The notes under the pieces: model-generated | Told to the model about the DNA's origin: nothing | The model's input: only the letters and a program-made list of their open reading frames with translations | Database searches by the model: none | Assembly: GCA_023055425.1 (NCBI GenBank) | Contig: JALGPY010000004.1 | Span: 113,687,504-113,751,503, forward strand | From: Linanthus parryae | Lineage: Eukaryota > Streptophyta > Magnoliopsida > Ericales > Polemoniaceae | DNA length: 64,000 nucleotides | Reading direction: 5' to 3' | Shown: positions 54,197-64,000 of the stretch, in pieces | Layout: each line of letters starts with the position of its first letter | Position numbering within the stretch: position 1 is the stretch's first letter | Made by a program: the position numbers and the translations under genes

Positions 54197-55216
54197 TGTC
54201 GGGTTTCGTAAAGGATTACACAGTGGAAATAAAGAAAAAAATATCCGCCCAAGACCCTCCGAGGATCACATGAAGAGAATTCATAACGAAAGGAGTCTCA
54301 ACAAGTACCTTCTGGGTCTCCTGTGATGACTTCAAACACAAGTAATGTCACGTCTCTACGGTTTATCCACGCCTAGGATTGAGATATAGATCCTCCAACT
54401 CCTTCTTCTAGCTAGGAACGATGGAAGAGGAAGAAGAAATCACGCAACGGAGACCAAAGAGGGGTTCGCCCCTCTCTCTTTGGCCGACGTGTAGGGGCGG
54501 TCGGCCTCTCTTGTGTTGTCTAGTTTTCTCCTTTGTCTCAATATCCGGACTGAACACGAGACATACAATTGACACCCGTATATCCAATCCATAGTTTCTC
54601 GATCCTGGGAATAGCATTATCCATGTAGTTACATCTATATCCCATATTGATTTATCTGAGTCTGGCCAGACATTCTATAAGCACTATCCCTCGAGTGGTC
54701 GCGGATATTATCTCATGTTATGTGGGAGGAATAAATTATATCTACAATCTACATCACTAAGATCTCTAAGATTGCTTCATATTGGGTCCGATACGCGCCT
54801 TTATGGCTACCCAGTCACGGTTTAGCGTTTGACGCTACCAAAACACAATATTCCACAGCTAGATGATCTAGTGACTTCAAGTCCAAGGATGACAATACCG
54901 TCGTCACCGCGAGAAGCACTTGTGACTTTACATAACCTGTATGTAGCCTTCTCGGAGATGGGTCAATCCAGTATGACATTACCCCTAACGCATACCTGTG
55001 TGTTGGATCGCGATATCTCCATATCAATCCAACCCCATACTAGTCCATAATCGATTGTCCTATTAATCAATATAATTGACTAGGGATATTTAATAATAAA
55101 ACACTTGTATTCTAAGACATCATTCATGTTAACATATCTCCATATCGATGACATAATTAATCGTAAATCCGTTAATGTCACACGAAATAGATTCCCTCTA
55201 GGGCATATTTCCAACA
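54197..55216 (-). repeat. 5' LTR of the old Angela element, internally deleted
   Basis: 1020 bp, TGTCGGGTTTCG ... ATTTCCAACA. Relative to 44107-45456 it lacks about 330 bp that include the TATA region, so it should be promoterless. Confidence 0.85.
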
Positions 55217-55731
55217 GTCTCTGCCCTGCAATCTTGAGCGAGAGCGAAAGTATGATGAAGAGGGTGTTTGGAGTAGATCAGTTAATTACCTAGATGATGA
55301 ATCAAACGAAGAGGGGTTTGACGCTGATGGGTGAGCTTGATTACTCTCGAGCCACCATAACTGAACTGGGAGAGGAAAACTTGAATCGAGAGCGAGTCGG
55401 TCACTGATGGACGGATTCCTGTATGGCGATGTGCGATAGGAGAACGCTTGGTGTTCCGAGAGAGAGACAAAGTGAAAGTTTGAAATTTAATATTGTGCAA
55501 TTGGCAGGGTACACTCGTTCCCACTGCAGGTGTAAGAAAAAGTTCCTAAAGAGAGTAAAGTTAATCCAATGGCTGAGAACATTCAAGAAGATCCAATGAC
55601 TTAAAATGTTAAAGAAGAATCAATGACTTTTTTTTAAAGAAAGGAAGCTTCATTCAACTAGAAAAGGCTATCACAGCCAAATACAACAGAAGAGGAGACC
55701 TCAAGCTGAATAAATCAGTCACAGCCCATAT
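55217..55731. other. Flank of F-box unit C (end) and short LINE-tail-like piece
   Basis: CTGCAATCTTGAGCGAGAGCGA near 55226 resembles the unit B flank near 42350, so the array unit continues here. No gene is recognisable up to 55620. At about 55628-55690 the minus strand has a LINE-tail-like sequence ending AATGAAGCTTCCTTTCTTT plus A run, possibly a short 5'-truncated LINE insertion. Confidence 0.4.
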
Positions 55732-55942
55732 ATTTCACCTACCACCCACTTAACTACCCACTACTTGAAAATTTACCCTCTCTCTCAATTTAATTTACGT
55801 AATTATCAAAAGTGTGTAAGAACATGACTTGATGGATATCATATAAAATTACCGGGGACGCCATTTTAATCTTCTTCTCCAGCAAAATCGATTATGAAAC
55901 GTGTTTTGTGGGTAGTGCCCTCGGGCACGGGCAATCCCCTAG
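55732..55942 (+). mobile_element. 5'-truncated Helitron
   Basis: The 3' end carries a perfect hairpin GTGCCC-TC-GGGCAC (55915-55928), then ten bases, then CTAG-T (55939-55943), the standard Helitron 3' end. The internal TTCACCTACCACCCACTTAACTACCCACTA stretch is related to about 56064-56100 of the next element. No matching 5' end was found, so it is probably truncated. Confidence 0.65.
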
Positions 55943-55982
55943 TAATTTTATATTTTTGATAATAACTTTTTATATTACATAA

Positions 55983-56354
55983 TCTATATTATAAGATAGC
56001 ATGGTTTAACTAACTTATGATTTTTCAACCGTTAGATTAAAACAACCCATCTCCACCATTAGATCTCACCTACTTATTACATCTCTAACTACCCACTATC
56101 CTTGAATATCCCTAACTGCCCACTCTCTTTGGACATCCCTAACTAATATGAGAGAGATTTTTCTCAACTACATTCCTAACTAATAGGAGATAGATTCCCA
56201 CGTCCCTTTATATTACTCATCTCATACTTTGTTGTTGTTGTTTTTTTTAACCACATTTGTAAACATAATTTTGGATAACACCTCTAAAAACACCTCTAAA
56301 TTCAAAAAGTATGCAATTTAGGAATAGTGGCCTCGGACACGGGCAATACTCTAG
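55983..56354 (+). mobile_element. Short non-autonomous Helitron
   Basis: 372 bp, A followed by TCTATATTATAAGATAGCATGG at the 5' end. The 3' end is a GTGGCC-TC-GGACAC hairpin (one mismatch, 56327-56340), ten bases and CTAG-T (56351-56355). Both ends fit insertion between A and T. It encodes nothing. Its 3' 30 bases closely match those of the copy ending at 55942. Confidence 0.75.
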
Positions 56355-56675
56355 TATCTAAATAAACTATGAATATTTTGATAAAAAAAATAGCAATTTA
56401 TGACTAAAAAATCTTTCAACATTTTTGGGGTCTAAAATTTATGAGAATTCTTCAAACTCTCCCATCACTAATTGTGGTCTCTAAGAATTTAATGTAGATT
56501 CAAAGTTTATGTACCTAAAATGGTTGAAAGTAAGATTGTGGTCCCGATATGTTTTTGAGAATAATATATTATTAAAGAATGGGACTTCACTCCCAAAAGA
56601 TCACGTTCATGTACACTTTGCGCCCAATCTTGCGTTTGCGAATAAAAACTAATATCGTCGTCTACCAAAGCTCTT

Positions 56676-59600
56676 TTAGCTACTAAGAGCAAAAGAATGA
56701 CCCTCCCTCCTAACATGGCTAAACAGGATTTCTTCAAACTTGTTGAGCAACGCTGTGCACTCCATAAACTTCTCCCTCGAGTCTAAAATTGCGCTGAGCT
56801 CTCTGTGATTCCTGCTAGCTTCTCGTAAAATCGCTATGGCCGTGCTACAATCTGCTTCCAAAATCACTCGGGTAAACCCCATTTCAGAGTCCATTAACAG
56901 ACCTTCTGCCATCGTTGTCATCTCCACCATAAGGGGCGATCTTTGACGTGGAAAACGCATTTGTCTTGCCGCCACAAACCCCCCTTCTTCATTCATGATC
57001 ACTACTCCCACTCCGATAGATGGTCCATACTCTTTCCAAGCCCCATCCCCGTTGATTACAAATCCTCGAGGTGGAGCTTCCCATTTGCTGCTACATGTTT
57101 CTGGAGCAGTGGAATTCTCTTCAAATTTCCCGGTAACAAGAGCTTCTTTATGCCACCGTAGAAAATCGTTATAGTTCAAAGCAACCTCCTCCAGAGACAC
57201 ACTTCGAGAATTGAAAACTTTGTCGTTGCGATTTCTCCAAATTGCCCACAGTGTTGCCACAAAAACTTCGAAGTCTTTTTATTTTCCTTGGTAAGAAATT
57301 GGGCTATCCACTCTCGGACATCTTCTATCATGTCTCCAAAGAGTTTCTCACCAAGCATAATCCTCCATACAAATTTAGCATGAGCGCAACCAACAAATAA
57401 GTGGTTCATAGTCTCAGCCTCCATCTCACAATTAGGACACTGGGGAGGAACTTTGACTCTCCTCGAGCGGAGCTTGGTAGCCACCGTATAGAAGAGAGCC
57501 TAATCCTCCAACAAGTCACTATCACTTTCGTTGGAACTTTAAACTCCACAGTTTACTCAACCAGGGCCTATAGAATAGGAACCCGGAGAAGAAGGAACCG
57601 AGGATGAAATTTTTGGTTGAGCCTTGTACCCAGTTTTAACTGGATAAAACCCGTCATTCTAGTGGACCCAGTATAAAGAATCTGTCTCCTCATCGCACCC
57701 AATAGACACGTTAAGGATAGCATCATCATCAATCGGCCAAACAAGCTGTCGAACATTAATCTCATCCCACCGGTTGGTTTCTACATTAATTAGCTCATTA
57801 ACTCTAATCTGCGCTGCTTCAGATGGACATGTAGTGATAAGACTAAACGTATCCGGTCTTATTAACCATTTATCACCAAAAATCTTCACGTTTGTTTCAC
57901 TTGCAAATCAAGAATAGACCAATTACAAAAATACTTAGCTTTAAACACCCTGCAAACCAAAGAATTCGGCTTCTGAATGAATCTCCACGACTGTTTTTCA
58001 AGCATCACCTTATTGAAGTCTTGAAAATCATGAAAGTCTATTCCTCCATCTTCCCGATTATCCTTGAGCTCTTCCCAAGAAATCCAATGGATTTTGCGCT
58101 TGTGTTCATCTCTGCCCCACCAAAATCTTCTAATAACTCGTTCAATATCTTGACAAGTTCTGACCGGAAATAGAAAACAATTCATGGTGTAATTCGGGAT
58201 ATCTTGGACAACTACTTTAATCAAAACCTCCTTGCCAATAGTGGATAGGGAAGCGCCTTTCCACGCCTTCATATTGTTATAAACTCGCTCTACCAAGAGG
58301 AAAAAAGTAGTTGTTTTGCTTCTACCTATCAGATTTGGAAGACCCAAATAACTATCATGTTGGACCTCCAATTAGACACCACATAGCCCACTGAATATTG
58401 CTCTATCATCATCACCAAATTTGTCTGAAAAAATGACCGACGGTTTCTACAAGTTTAACATCTGGCCCGAAGCAACTTCATAATTGTGCAAATTAAATCA
58501 TCCGAAGAGTATTGATTTCATCTGTTGTTGCCTTTGTGGAGATAATACTATCATCTGCAAAGAAGAGATGTGAAATAATCGGGCCTCCACGCGATGCTCT
58601 AAGGCTAGAAAGTCTTCCTTCCTACACAACAATTGTTAAACTTCGAGATAAGCATTCACTAACAAGAAGAAATAGGTAGGGAGACTAGGAACATCCCTGA
58701 CGAAGACCTCTTTCCGGAGAAATATGACCATGCACTTCCCCATTAAAAATAAGTCTTTAAGAAACTGTACAAACACACTTCATAATCAACTCGATCCAAC
58801 GAAATCCAAATCCCACTATCTGCATGACAGCACGCAAAAAGTCCCATTCCACCCTATCAATAGGCCTTACTCATGTCTTCTTTGAGCGCAAGGTACCCCG
58901 TCTTCCCCTCTTTACGATTCTTCATAGAATGTAAAAGATCAAAAGCAATCAAAATACTGTCAGAAATCAATCCACATGGGACAAAAGATGATTGATTTTA
59001 TGATATAATTGTATCAAGCACCATCTTCAATCGATTGGCAAGAGCTTTTGAAACATTTTTATAAATCGTAGAGAAAAGGCTAATGGGGCTTAAATAAAAC
59101 GGCTTTCTAAACTGTTTGATCTTGGGAATCAAAGAAATCAGAGTGTGATTGTAAGCTGATACTTTGCCATATTCTTTCAAGATATTCAGACAAAGCTCTT
59201 CCACTTAGCCACCCATAAGTGTCCAGAATCGCTGAAAAAATACCGTTGGGAACCCATCAGGACTCGGTGCCTTGGACGGGGCCAATTGGTGCAACGCATC
59301 TCGAACTTCCTCTACAGTGAAGGGCAAGTCCAAAGCCGCCCTTTGCCTGCAATAACAGCTCCTCAATCCCAGTTAGCATCGGCTCCATGTGACTCCTCTG
59401 CGGATTAGAGGACGTAAAAATATTCTTGAAGTAATCTTCCAACACTGCTGTAATTTGTTGCTTATTCTTATTCCACATACCCTCCTGAGCTTCCAAACCT
59501 TGAGTTCAATTTCTATTACGCCTAATCGAAGATCTGCGATGAAAAAAGCTAGTATTTTGATCGCCTTTTCTCATCCAAGATACTCGGGAGCGTTGGCGCC

Positions 59601-60595
59601 ACATTTCTTCTTCCTGTAACAGTAACTGAAGAACTGAATTACGAATGGTCTGCTACAATTGCATCGGACTGAACCCCTTCAGCAAGGAACTGGATTCTAT
59701 CCCGTAATTGCTTCAGCCGAGCTTTAACTCCTCCAAAGACATCTCGATTCCAAGAAGAGAGATCCAAAGCTAGTCCCCCCAGCTTCCCGTCAAGAGGTCT
59801 GATCATGCCTTTCCATTTATCGTAAACAAAGGCGGCTAACCTTTGATCCTGCATCCACATTGATTCGAATGGAAAACGCCGGTTAACTTGAACATTGCAC
59901 AAAATACCTGAGTTCCAAGTCACTTGAAGAGGGACATGGTCCGAAATTTCAACGACTAAGTGCTCCACCTTCCCCCATCCAAAGATATCAATCCAATTGT
60001 CAGTAATCAAGCATCTGTCAAGTCTTTCCCTGATTGTCATATCATATCTTTGATTGTTTGCCAAGTAAAATTAACTCCTGAGAAAACCATACCACGAAGT
60101 TGTAATCGATGAACAACGCCACAAAAACCCTCTATCTGACTGAAAGAGACTGATCTTCCTTCTTTGAGATAGACAAAAAAGCGTTAAGTCACCTATCACA
60201 CACCATAGTTGACCCTGGGGCCTCGATGTCTCTAACAAAACCCAAGAATTATCACGCTGACTTCTATCAGGATACCCATAAAAGCCTGTCAAATATCCAT
60301 GCATTGATTCACTCAGAATAGCAAAAAAACAATGGAAAAAAAATTGACGGCTTTGCAAGAGAAAAACAAACATCATCGTATCACATCAAAGCTAAGCCTC
60401 CTCTTATATCTTCACATTCATGGAAGATACCGTTACGGAAACCCAATCTATCTCTGATCCGGACCATCTTTGTTGCATACAATTTTTTCTCCATCAAGAA
60501 GATGATGTTGGGCTTCTGTTTCTTACTAAATCGTAAAGAGAAATAACGCTATGGGGTTTCCCAAGCAACCGCACGTTCCAGCTCAAAAGACTTAT
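56676..60595 (-). pseudogene. LINE-2 ORF2 (endonuclease, RT, zf-RVT, RNase H)
   Basis: From the 5' end (right): an endonuclease starting near 60595 with an L-L-S-W-N-V-R motif, a GDLTLF block corresponding to GDFN near 60185, and SDHVPL near 59937. Then RT ([20 protein letters not shown] near 59110; LGLPNLIGRSKTT and the thumb region at 57886-58371), zf-RVT (C-P-N-C-E...H-L-F-V-G-C, about 57370-57450), and RNase H (56676-57260, INGDGAWKEYG and EADCSTAIAIL). The likely initiator is ATA instead of ATG and overlaps the ORF1 stop. Several stops and frame changes occur, so it is inactive. Confidence 0.87.
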
Positions 60596-62037
60596 TGCGA
60601 CTCGCTAGGCGGCCTTGCAGCATCAACCAATGAAAGTGTTGTGTTCTTCGAGGCGACCCTCTCCTGTGTCGGAATCCACAACGCACAAGCCTGTGGTTGT
60701 GACTTAGTCAAAACTTCTTCTTCTTCCTTTCTAGCAGCCGGGTTCTTGTGAGCAGCGTGGTTGGCTTTAACATTCAATTTGTTCCCTTCATTGTTACCTC
60801 TTCCCATTGCAGTACTGGCGTTGTTTCTTCCTCCCCTTGATCCTCCACGACCCATGCCCCGTCCCCCTTGCACAGCCGTGGCTCCTCCCCTGCCCGAATT
60901 TGAGTTATGACCACCACGATCTGACCCCTAGGGTCTGTTTTAGGCTTTCTAGGGTGGAATGGAACTCAGATTCACTTCCTCCATCTTTCTCTTTGCTCCT
61001 GCCGTGTTTTAACCGAGAGCAACCGCGCTGCCTTTCGCATTGTCTTCCACCGAGTACCTTGCTGGTTTGTCGAAGTTGGCTAAAGGGTTTACGACCATAT
61101 TAACCTCGTTATTCTCCATATCCGCATGGATTTTGTCCCCTGGATCAGTTTAGTCTTCCCTCTTGCTGAAACCATATTCGGAACCTTAGTCCAGTTTCAT
61201 ATCATCTACCTCTTTTTCATACCCATGTTTAGATTGTGCACCGTTTCCAATATCAACTACATCTTTGACCCCTTCAACAAAAGTATCAGACAGTCGCCTC
61301 TTTGGGGGTTGTTTGAACAAAAACCATTCCCCATAACCAGGTTGATCTTGTGCTTTTTCAATGTATGTCTTCATTATGCATTCATCACCGAAGTGATTTA
61401 TCTTCCCACACCAATGGCAAAAGCACGAAATCCTCCCATATTTGTGTTCAATCCATCTTTTCTTCCCAAGAACTTCGATGTTTCTTCCTCTTCTTAAGGG
61501 TTTATTGATATCAATCCGAACCGTAGATCGCATATTGTCCCCCTGGACCCGATGAAATCCTCAAATCATGAATAAATAATTGCGCCCATGTTCTTGATAA
61601 ATTTTCTAAAATCATCATCAGTTTGGTGGTAGATTGGAAAGTTCCTAACTTTCACCCAAACATCGATAGTCTCAAACTTTACCTTATCAGTGTCCGCTGC
61701 AATATCCCACTGTTTCAACATCAGTAAGTTATCATCGAAGATCAATGGTCCTCCCGAGAAAATAACGTCCAAATTCTCCTTGTTTGGAAATTGGAAAACA
61801 AAATTTTGTGAACCAGTCTCATGGATGCTAACTTCCTCTCCGCCTGGCCAGATCTTCTGGAAAAGAAGTTTCATCGCCCAAATATTAAATCTCACTGGAA
61901 GTACGAATTTACCGATCAAGCAGGGGCCGACCGCTTGCTGCAATGGTAGCCATACTATACTCACTGTCGAATATCTCAAACTCCTCCTCTTCCAGCGTTA
62001 GCTTCCCAAAATCCACCGTAGACTCGAACCCTTGCAT
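60592..62037 (-). pseudogene. LINE-2 ORF1 (nucleic-acid-binding protein)
   Basis: Starts at ATG 62037 (M-Q-G-F-E-S-T-V-D-F-G-K-L) with an acidic stretch, then a DUF4283-like domain (61566-61979: IWPGGEEVSIHETGSQNFVF, PLIFDDNLLMLKQWD). A CCHC-type knuckle follows (C-H-W-C-G-K-I-N-H-F-G-D-E-C, about 61385-61430), then a glycine/arginine-rich tail (GRGMGRGGSRGGRNN near 60840). This is the RNA-binding ORF1p of plant LINEs. Frames shift between about 61570 and 61530 and before the tail. Confidence 0.82.
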
Positions 62038-62193
62038 GTTGTCGTCGCACAAGATCAGTGAAGAAGCAGAAGGCTACGTGAATCTCGATAGAGCTGGATA
62101 CGTCCGTCGCCGCCACAAATTCGCCAAATCGTCTCTGAGAGTAAAACATAGCGAAACTTTTTTACTATATGTTCTATACTGCGGTCCCAATAT

Positions 62194-63330
62194 TCAAATT
62201 GTGGTATCATAAATCACACCTCACACTTTTTCAAAAAACATTTTCTCAAGAAGGTGTGATCTAAGGGTTGATATTAAACTGATCTTATGGTACAAAACTC
62301 ATTTCAAATTTTTAAAACTTGAATAGTCCTAATTGATTAAGTACATATGATAAAGGAGAAATTTATCGATATGCTTTTTCATTTTTTAGTGGCTTTCACG
62401 AGGAGAAGTAATTGACATGTTCTGTTGGGGCTCCCACAATGAATCATGCTCTCATCAGTTTTGAATTATGTGATCAATGCTACCCGTTCTTTAAGAACTT
62501 GTTTATGGATGATAACTCTATATTACAGTTATATTTCTTACATATTCTGTATCGTTTTGCTTGATTCCCGAGTTGAATATCTTAGTTTTACACTACAAAT
62601 ATAGAGAAAACGTAGAAGTCTAGCTTTGAGCGTTAAATTGTTAATCATTGCGTTTCTCGTGTTATTTTATGGAATTTTGTCATGTTTGATCGCAAGAGTT
62701 TTGTTTTGTGCTGTTTTGACAGGAAACGAAGCTTGGTAGATTAAGTTGAGAGGAGAAACGATCTTTGGAAATTTTCACGGGAGCTTAGGAGAAGAAGAAA
62801 TCGTGAAGAAAATAAGAAACAAGTTGGAGAGGGGATTCAAGTGTAGTTTTAAGAAGTTTTTTAAACTGCACTTGGACCCCCTAATAAAAGAGTTCAATGC
62901 CATAGCCAATTTTTGGAGCCAGAAGATTTTGGAACTCACTGTATTTCACGACAAGTGAGTAGATCGCAAGATCAGATTAAGATTGCATGACCTGCCCCAC
63001 TTGATCGTGTGGTATCCTGTACAAAAATGAAAGCACATCAAAAGTAAAGTAGATCATAAGATCAGCTTTTTGTGATCGTGCGATCTGCTACAAAATCAGG
63101 AGCAGATGCTACACCCAATCCTACGATATGCTCAAGTCCAAGGCATGGGTCTCTTCTTCTAAACTACGTAGTTTCACTAATTAATCCCTTACCCTAGGGA
63201 TTAATTAATACTACTACATAATTAACCAGAGGATCATTCACTCACTCATTCAAGGAATCACGTTGGAAGAAAAAGAATGAGACGAAGAACAAGGCCGAAG
63301 CCTCCATTGAAGATCTAGGATTTCATTACC
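62194..63330. other. Intergenic, with one small ORF
   Basis: AT-rich. The only ORF of note is 62746-62958 (70 aa, begins MRGETIFGNFHGSLGEEEIV), lysine-rich and without a domain I recognise. It could be an exon remnant or chance. Between about 62960 and 63120 there are loosely repeated AGATC(G/A)(C/T)AAGATCAG and GATCGTG motifs. Nothing else supported. Confidence 0.35.
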
Positions 63331-63404
63331 TCCTCCTCCTCCTCATCCTCCTCCTCCTCCTCCTCCTCCTCTCCTCCTCCTCCTCCTTCTTCTTCTTCTT
63401 CTCT
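63331..63404 (+). repeat. (TCC)n/(TTC)n microsatellite
   Basis: About 74 bases of TCC trinucleotides with two interruptions, passing into TTC repeats. Pure pyrimidine on this strand. Confidence 0.95.
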
Positions 63405-63778
63405 TAAATCATTCCTGGAGAAACTCCATTAATTTAGTTGGTTGACTACTCTTAGCTAAATAATCTTTGATAGTTTCTATGGAAAAGAACCTACAGTTTA
63501 TGGAATAGACAAATTTCCTAATAAGTTGTCACTGTCACCTATTGGCTGGGATGTGCTTAAATTGTACATCTTTCTCATTATCCCGTGTTTGGGTGCAAGA
63601 TAAGGAGCATGTACAAAATTAATTACCTTATCATCAAGGTATAAAACTCAAACCTAAAACTTTATACCGCATCGGGGGTTGGGTATAACTATATAAGGCC
63701 AAATAAGGGGAGGGGTGGCCTGGAAAAGACAATATTTCCTCTCTATATGTGTGTGTGTACATGTATGCGTGTACACTA
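63405..63778. other. Intergenic
   Basis: No gene seen. A short (GT)n stretch with ATGTGTGTGTGTAC lies at about 63747-63760. Confidence 0.5.
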
Positions 63779-64000
63779 TCTCTACTACTATAAAATGTGA
63801 AGACACCCAAAGTGTTTAACATCCAAATTGTTTTCTTCGTTTTTTACATCTTTTACTTTTCCTAAAATGCCCCTCACATATTATAAAATTCAACATAATT
63901 TACTATCCATGTTTTAAATTCAGCCCCGCATTATTGTTAATTAGAAATGTTTTATTCGTTTTCTACATCTTTGTTATGCCGAAAGTAACCCCGAGGATAA
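63779..64000 (+). mobile_element. Probable Helitron 5' end, runs off the window
   Basis: A followed by TCTCTACTACTATAAAATGTG at 63779 matches the typical 5' end of plant Helitrons. The 3' hairpin and CTRR end would lie beyond 64000, so this remains a terminus-only call. Confidence 0.5.

Larger units (their letters stand above)
44107..55216 (-). mobile_element. Degraded Angela copia element with a nested insertion
   Basis: Minus-strand relative of the element at 6767-15275. The left (3') LTR is 44107-45456 and the right (5') LTR 54197-55216; the latter lacks about 330 bp between positions corresponding to about 44450 and 44810. Both end CATATTTCCAACA on the plus strand, the reverse of the Angela start. 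A polypurine tract lies at 45457-45468, matching that of the intact element. Pol remnants are at 49613-52599. A foreign segment occupies 45897-49612. It is inserted in the flank of F-box unit C, which resumes at 55217. The TSD is no longer recognisable. Confidence 0.88.
56551..62180 (-). mobile_element. LINE-2: L1-type LINE, near full length, decayed
   Basis: About 5.63 kb on the minus strand. The 3' end lies at about 56551 (short A run after CATTCTTTAATAATATATTATTCTC). A probable diverged target-site duplication is GTGGTCCCGATAT (56538-56550) versus GCGGTCCCAATAT (62181-62193), 11 of 13 matching. It contains ORF1 (DUF4283-like, CCHC) and ORF2 (endonuclease, RT, zf-RVT, RNase H) in standard order, with stops and frameshifts. 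It belongs to the same broad type as LINE-1 but is clearly a different subfamily. Confidence 0.85.

Noticed and set aside
1..64000. A new defence, toxin or metabolic gene system
   Set aside because: All long ORFs are explained by F-box genes or by gag-pol and LINE proteins. No unexplained multi-gene cluster is left.

Overview
This is nuclear DNA from a flowering plant, most likely a eudicot. The evidence is AT-rich intergenic sequence, plant-type F-box genes, Angela, Tork and Ale-like Ty1/copia retrotransposons, plant L1 LINEs with DUF4283-like/CCHC ORF1, Helitrons and MITEs. No bacterial, organellar or viral genome organisation is visible, and I found no tRNA or rRNA gene. I cannot name the species.

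The host content is a small tandem array of related F-box genes. One copy is at 3282-4316 (shortened C-terminus), one at 23645-24880 (apparently complete, with an internal tandem duplication), and one is a wrecked pseudogene (25001-25174 plus 30432-30652) split by a retrotransposon. The 3' flank of the unit recurs at 4317-4857 + 22576-23130, at 30653-30799 + 41890-42466, and at 43582-44106 + 55217 onward. The array therefore once held at least one more unit, whose gene has been lost.

Almost everything else is nested transposons, in layers. (1) 221-2901: a DNA transposon with long terminal inverted repeats, carrying a Helitron-like insertion (746-2528) that contains a 645-bp tandem duplication. 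(2) 4858-22562: a decayed LINE with a perfect 13-bp target-site duplication (TSD), interrupted by a very young intact Angela copia element (6767-15275, TSD CATAC) and a 3.74-kb solo LTR (16637-20379, TSD CACTT). (3) 25175-30426: a minus-strand Ale-like copia element inside the F-box pseudogene (TSD TATAT). (4) 30800-41889: an old LTR broken by an old Ale-like element (30938-36198, itself carrying a GATC-rich MITE at 32082-32665) and by an intact minus-strand Tork element (36301-41718, TSD ACCTT). (5) 43198-43581: a second copy of the old LTR at the same relative site in the next array unit. (6) 44107-55216: a degraded minus-strand Angela element holding a partial Tat/Athila-like insertion. (7) 55732-56354: two related Helitrons side by side. 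(8) 56551-62180: a decayed, near-full-length minus-strand LINE. (9) 63779 onward: the apparent 5' end of another Helitron, running off the window.

The host genes presumably encode substrate receptors of SCF ubiquitin ligases. The retroelements act independently, but their insertion order and LTR divergence give a readable history. Only the Angela (9882-13832) and Tork (37014-41030) polyproteins are still open from end to end. I did not find a convincing new biological system. The most informative features are the stratigraphy, the paralogous empty sites and the remodelled F-box proteins.
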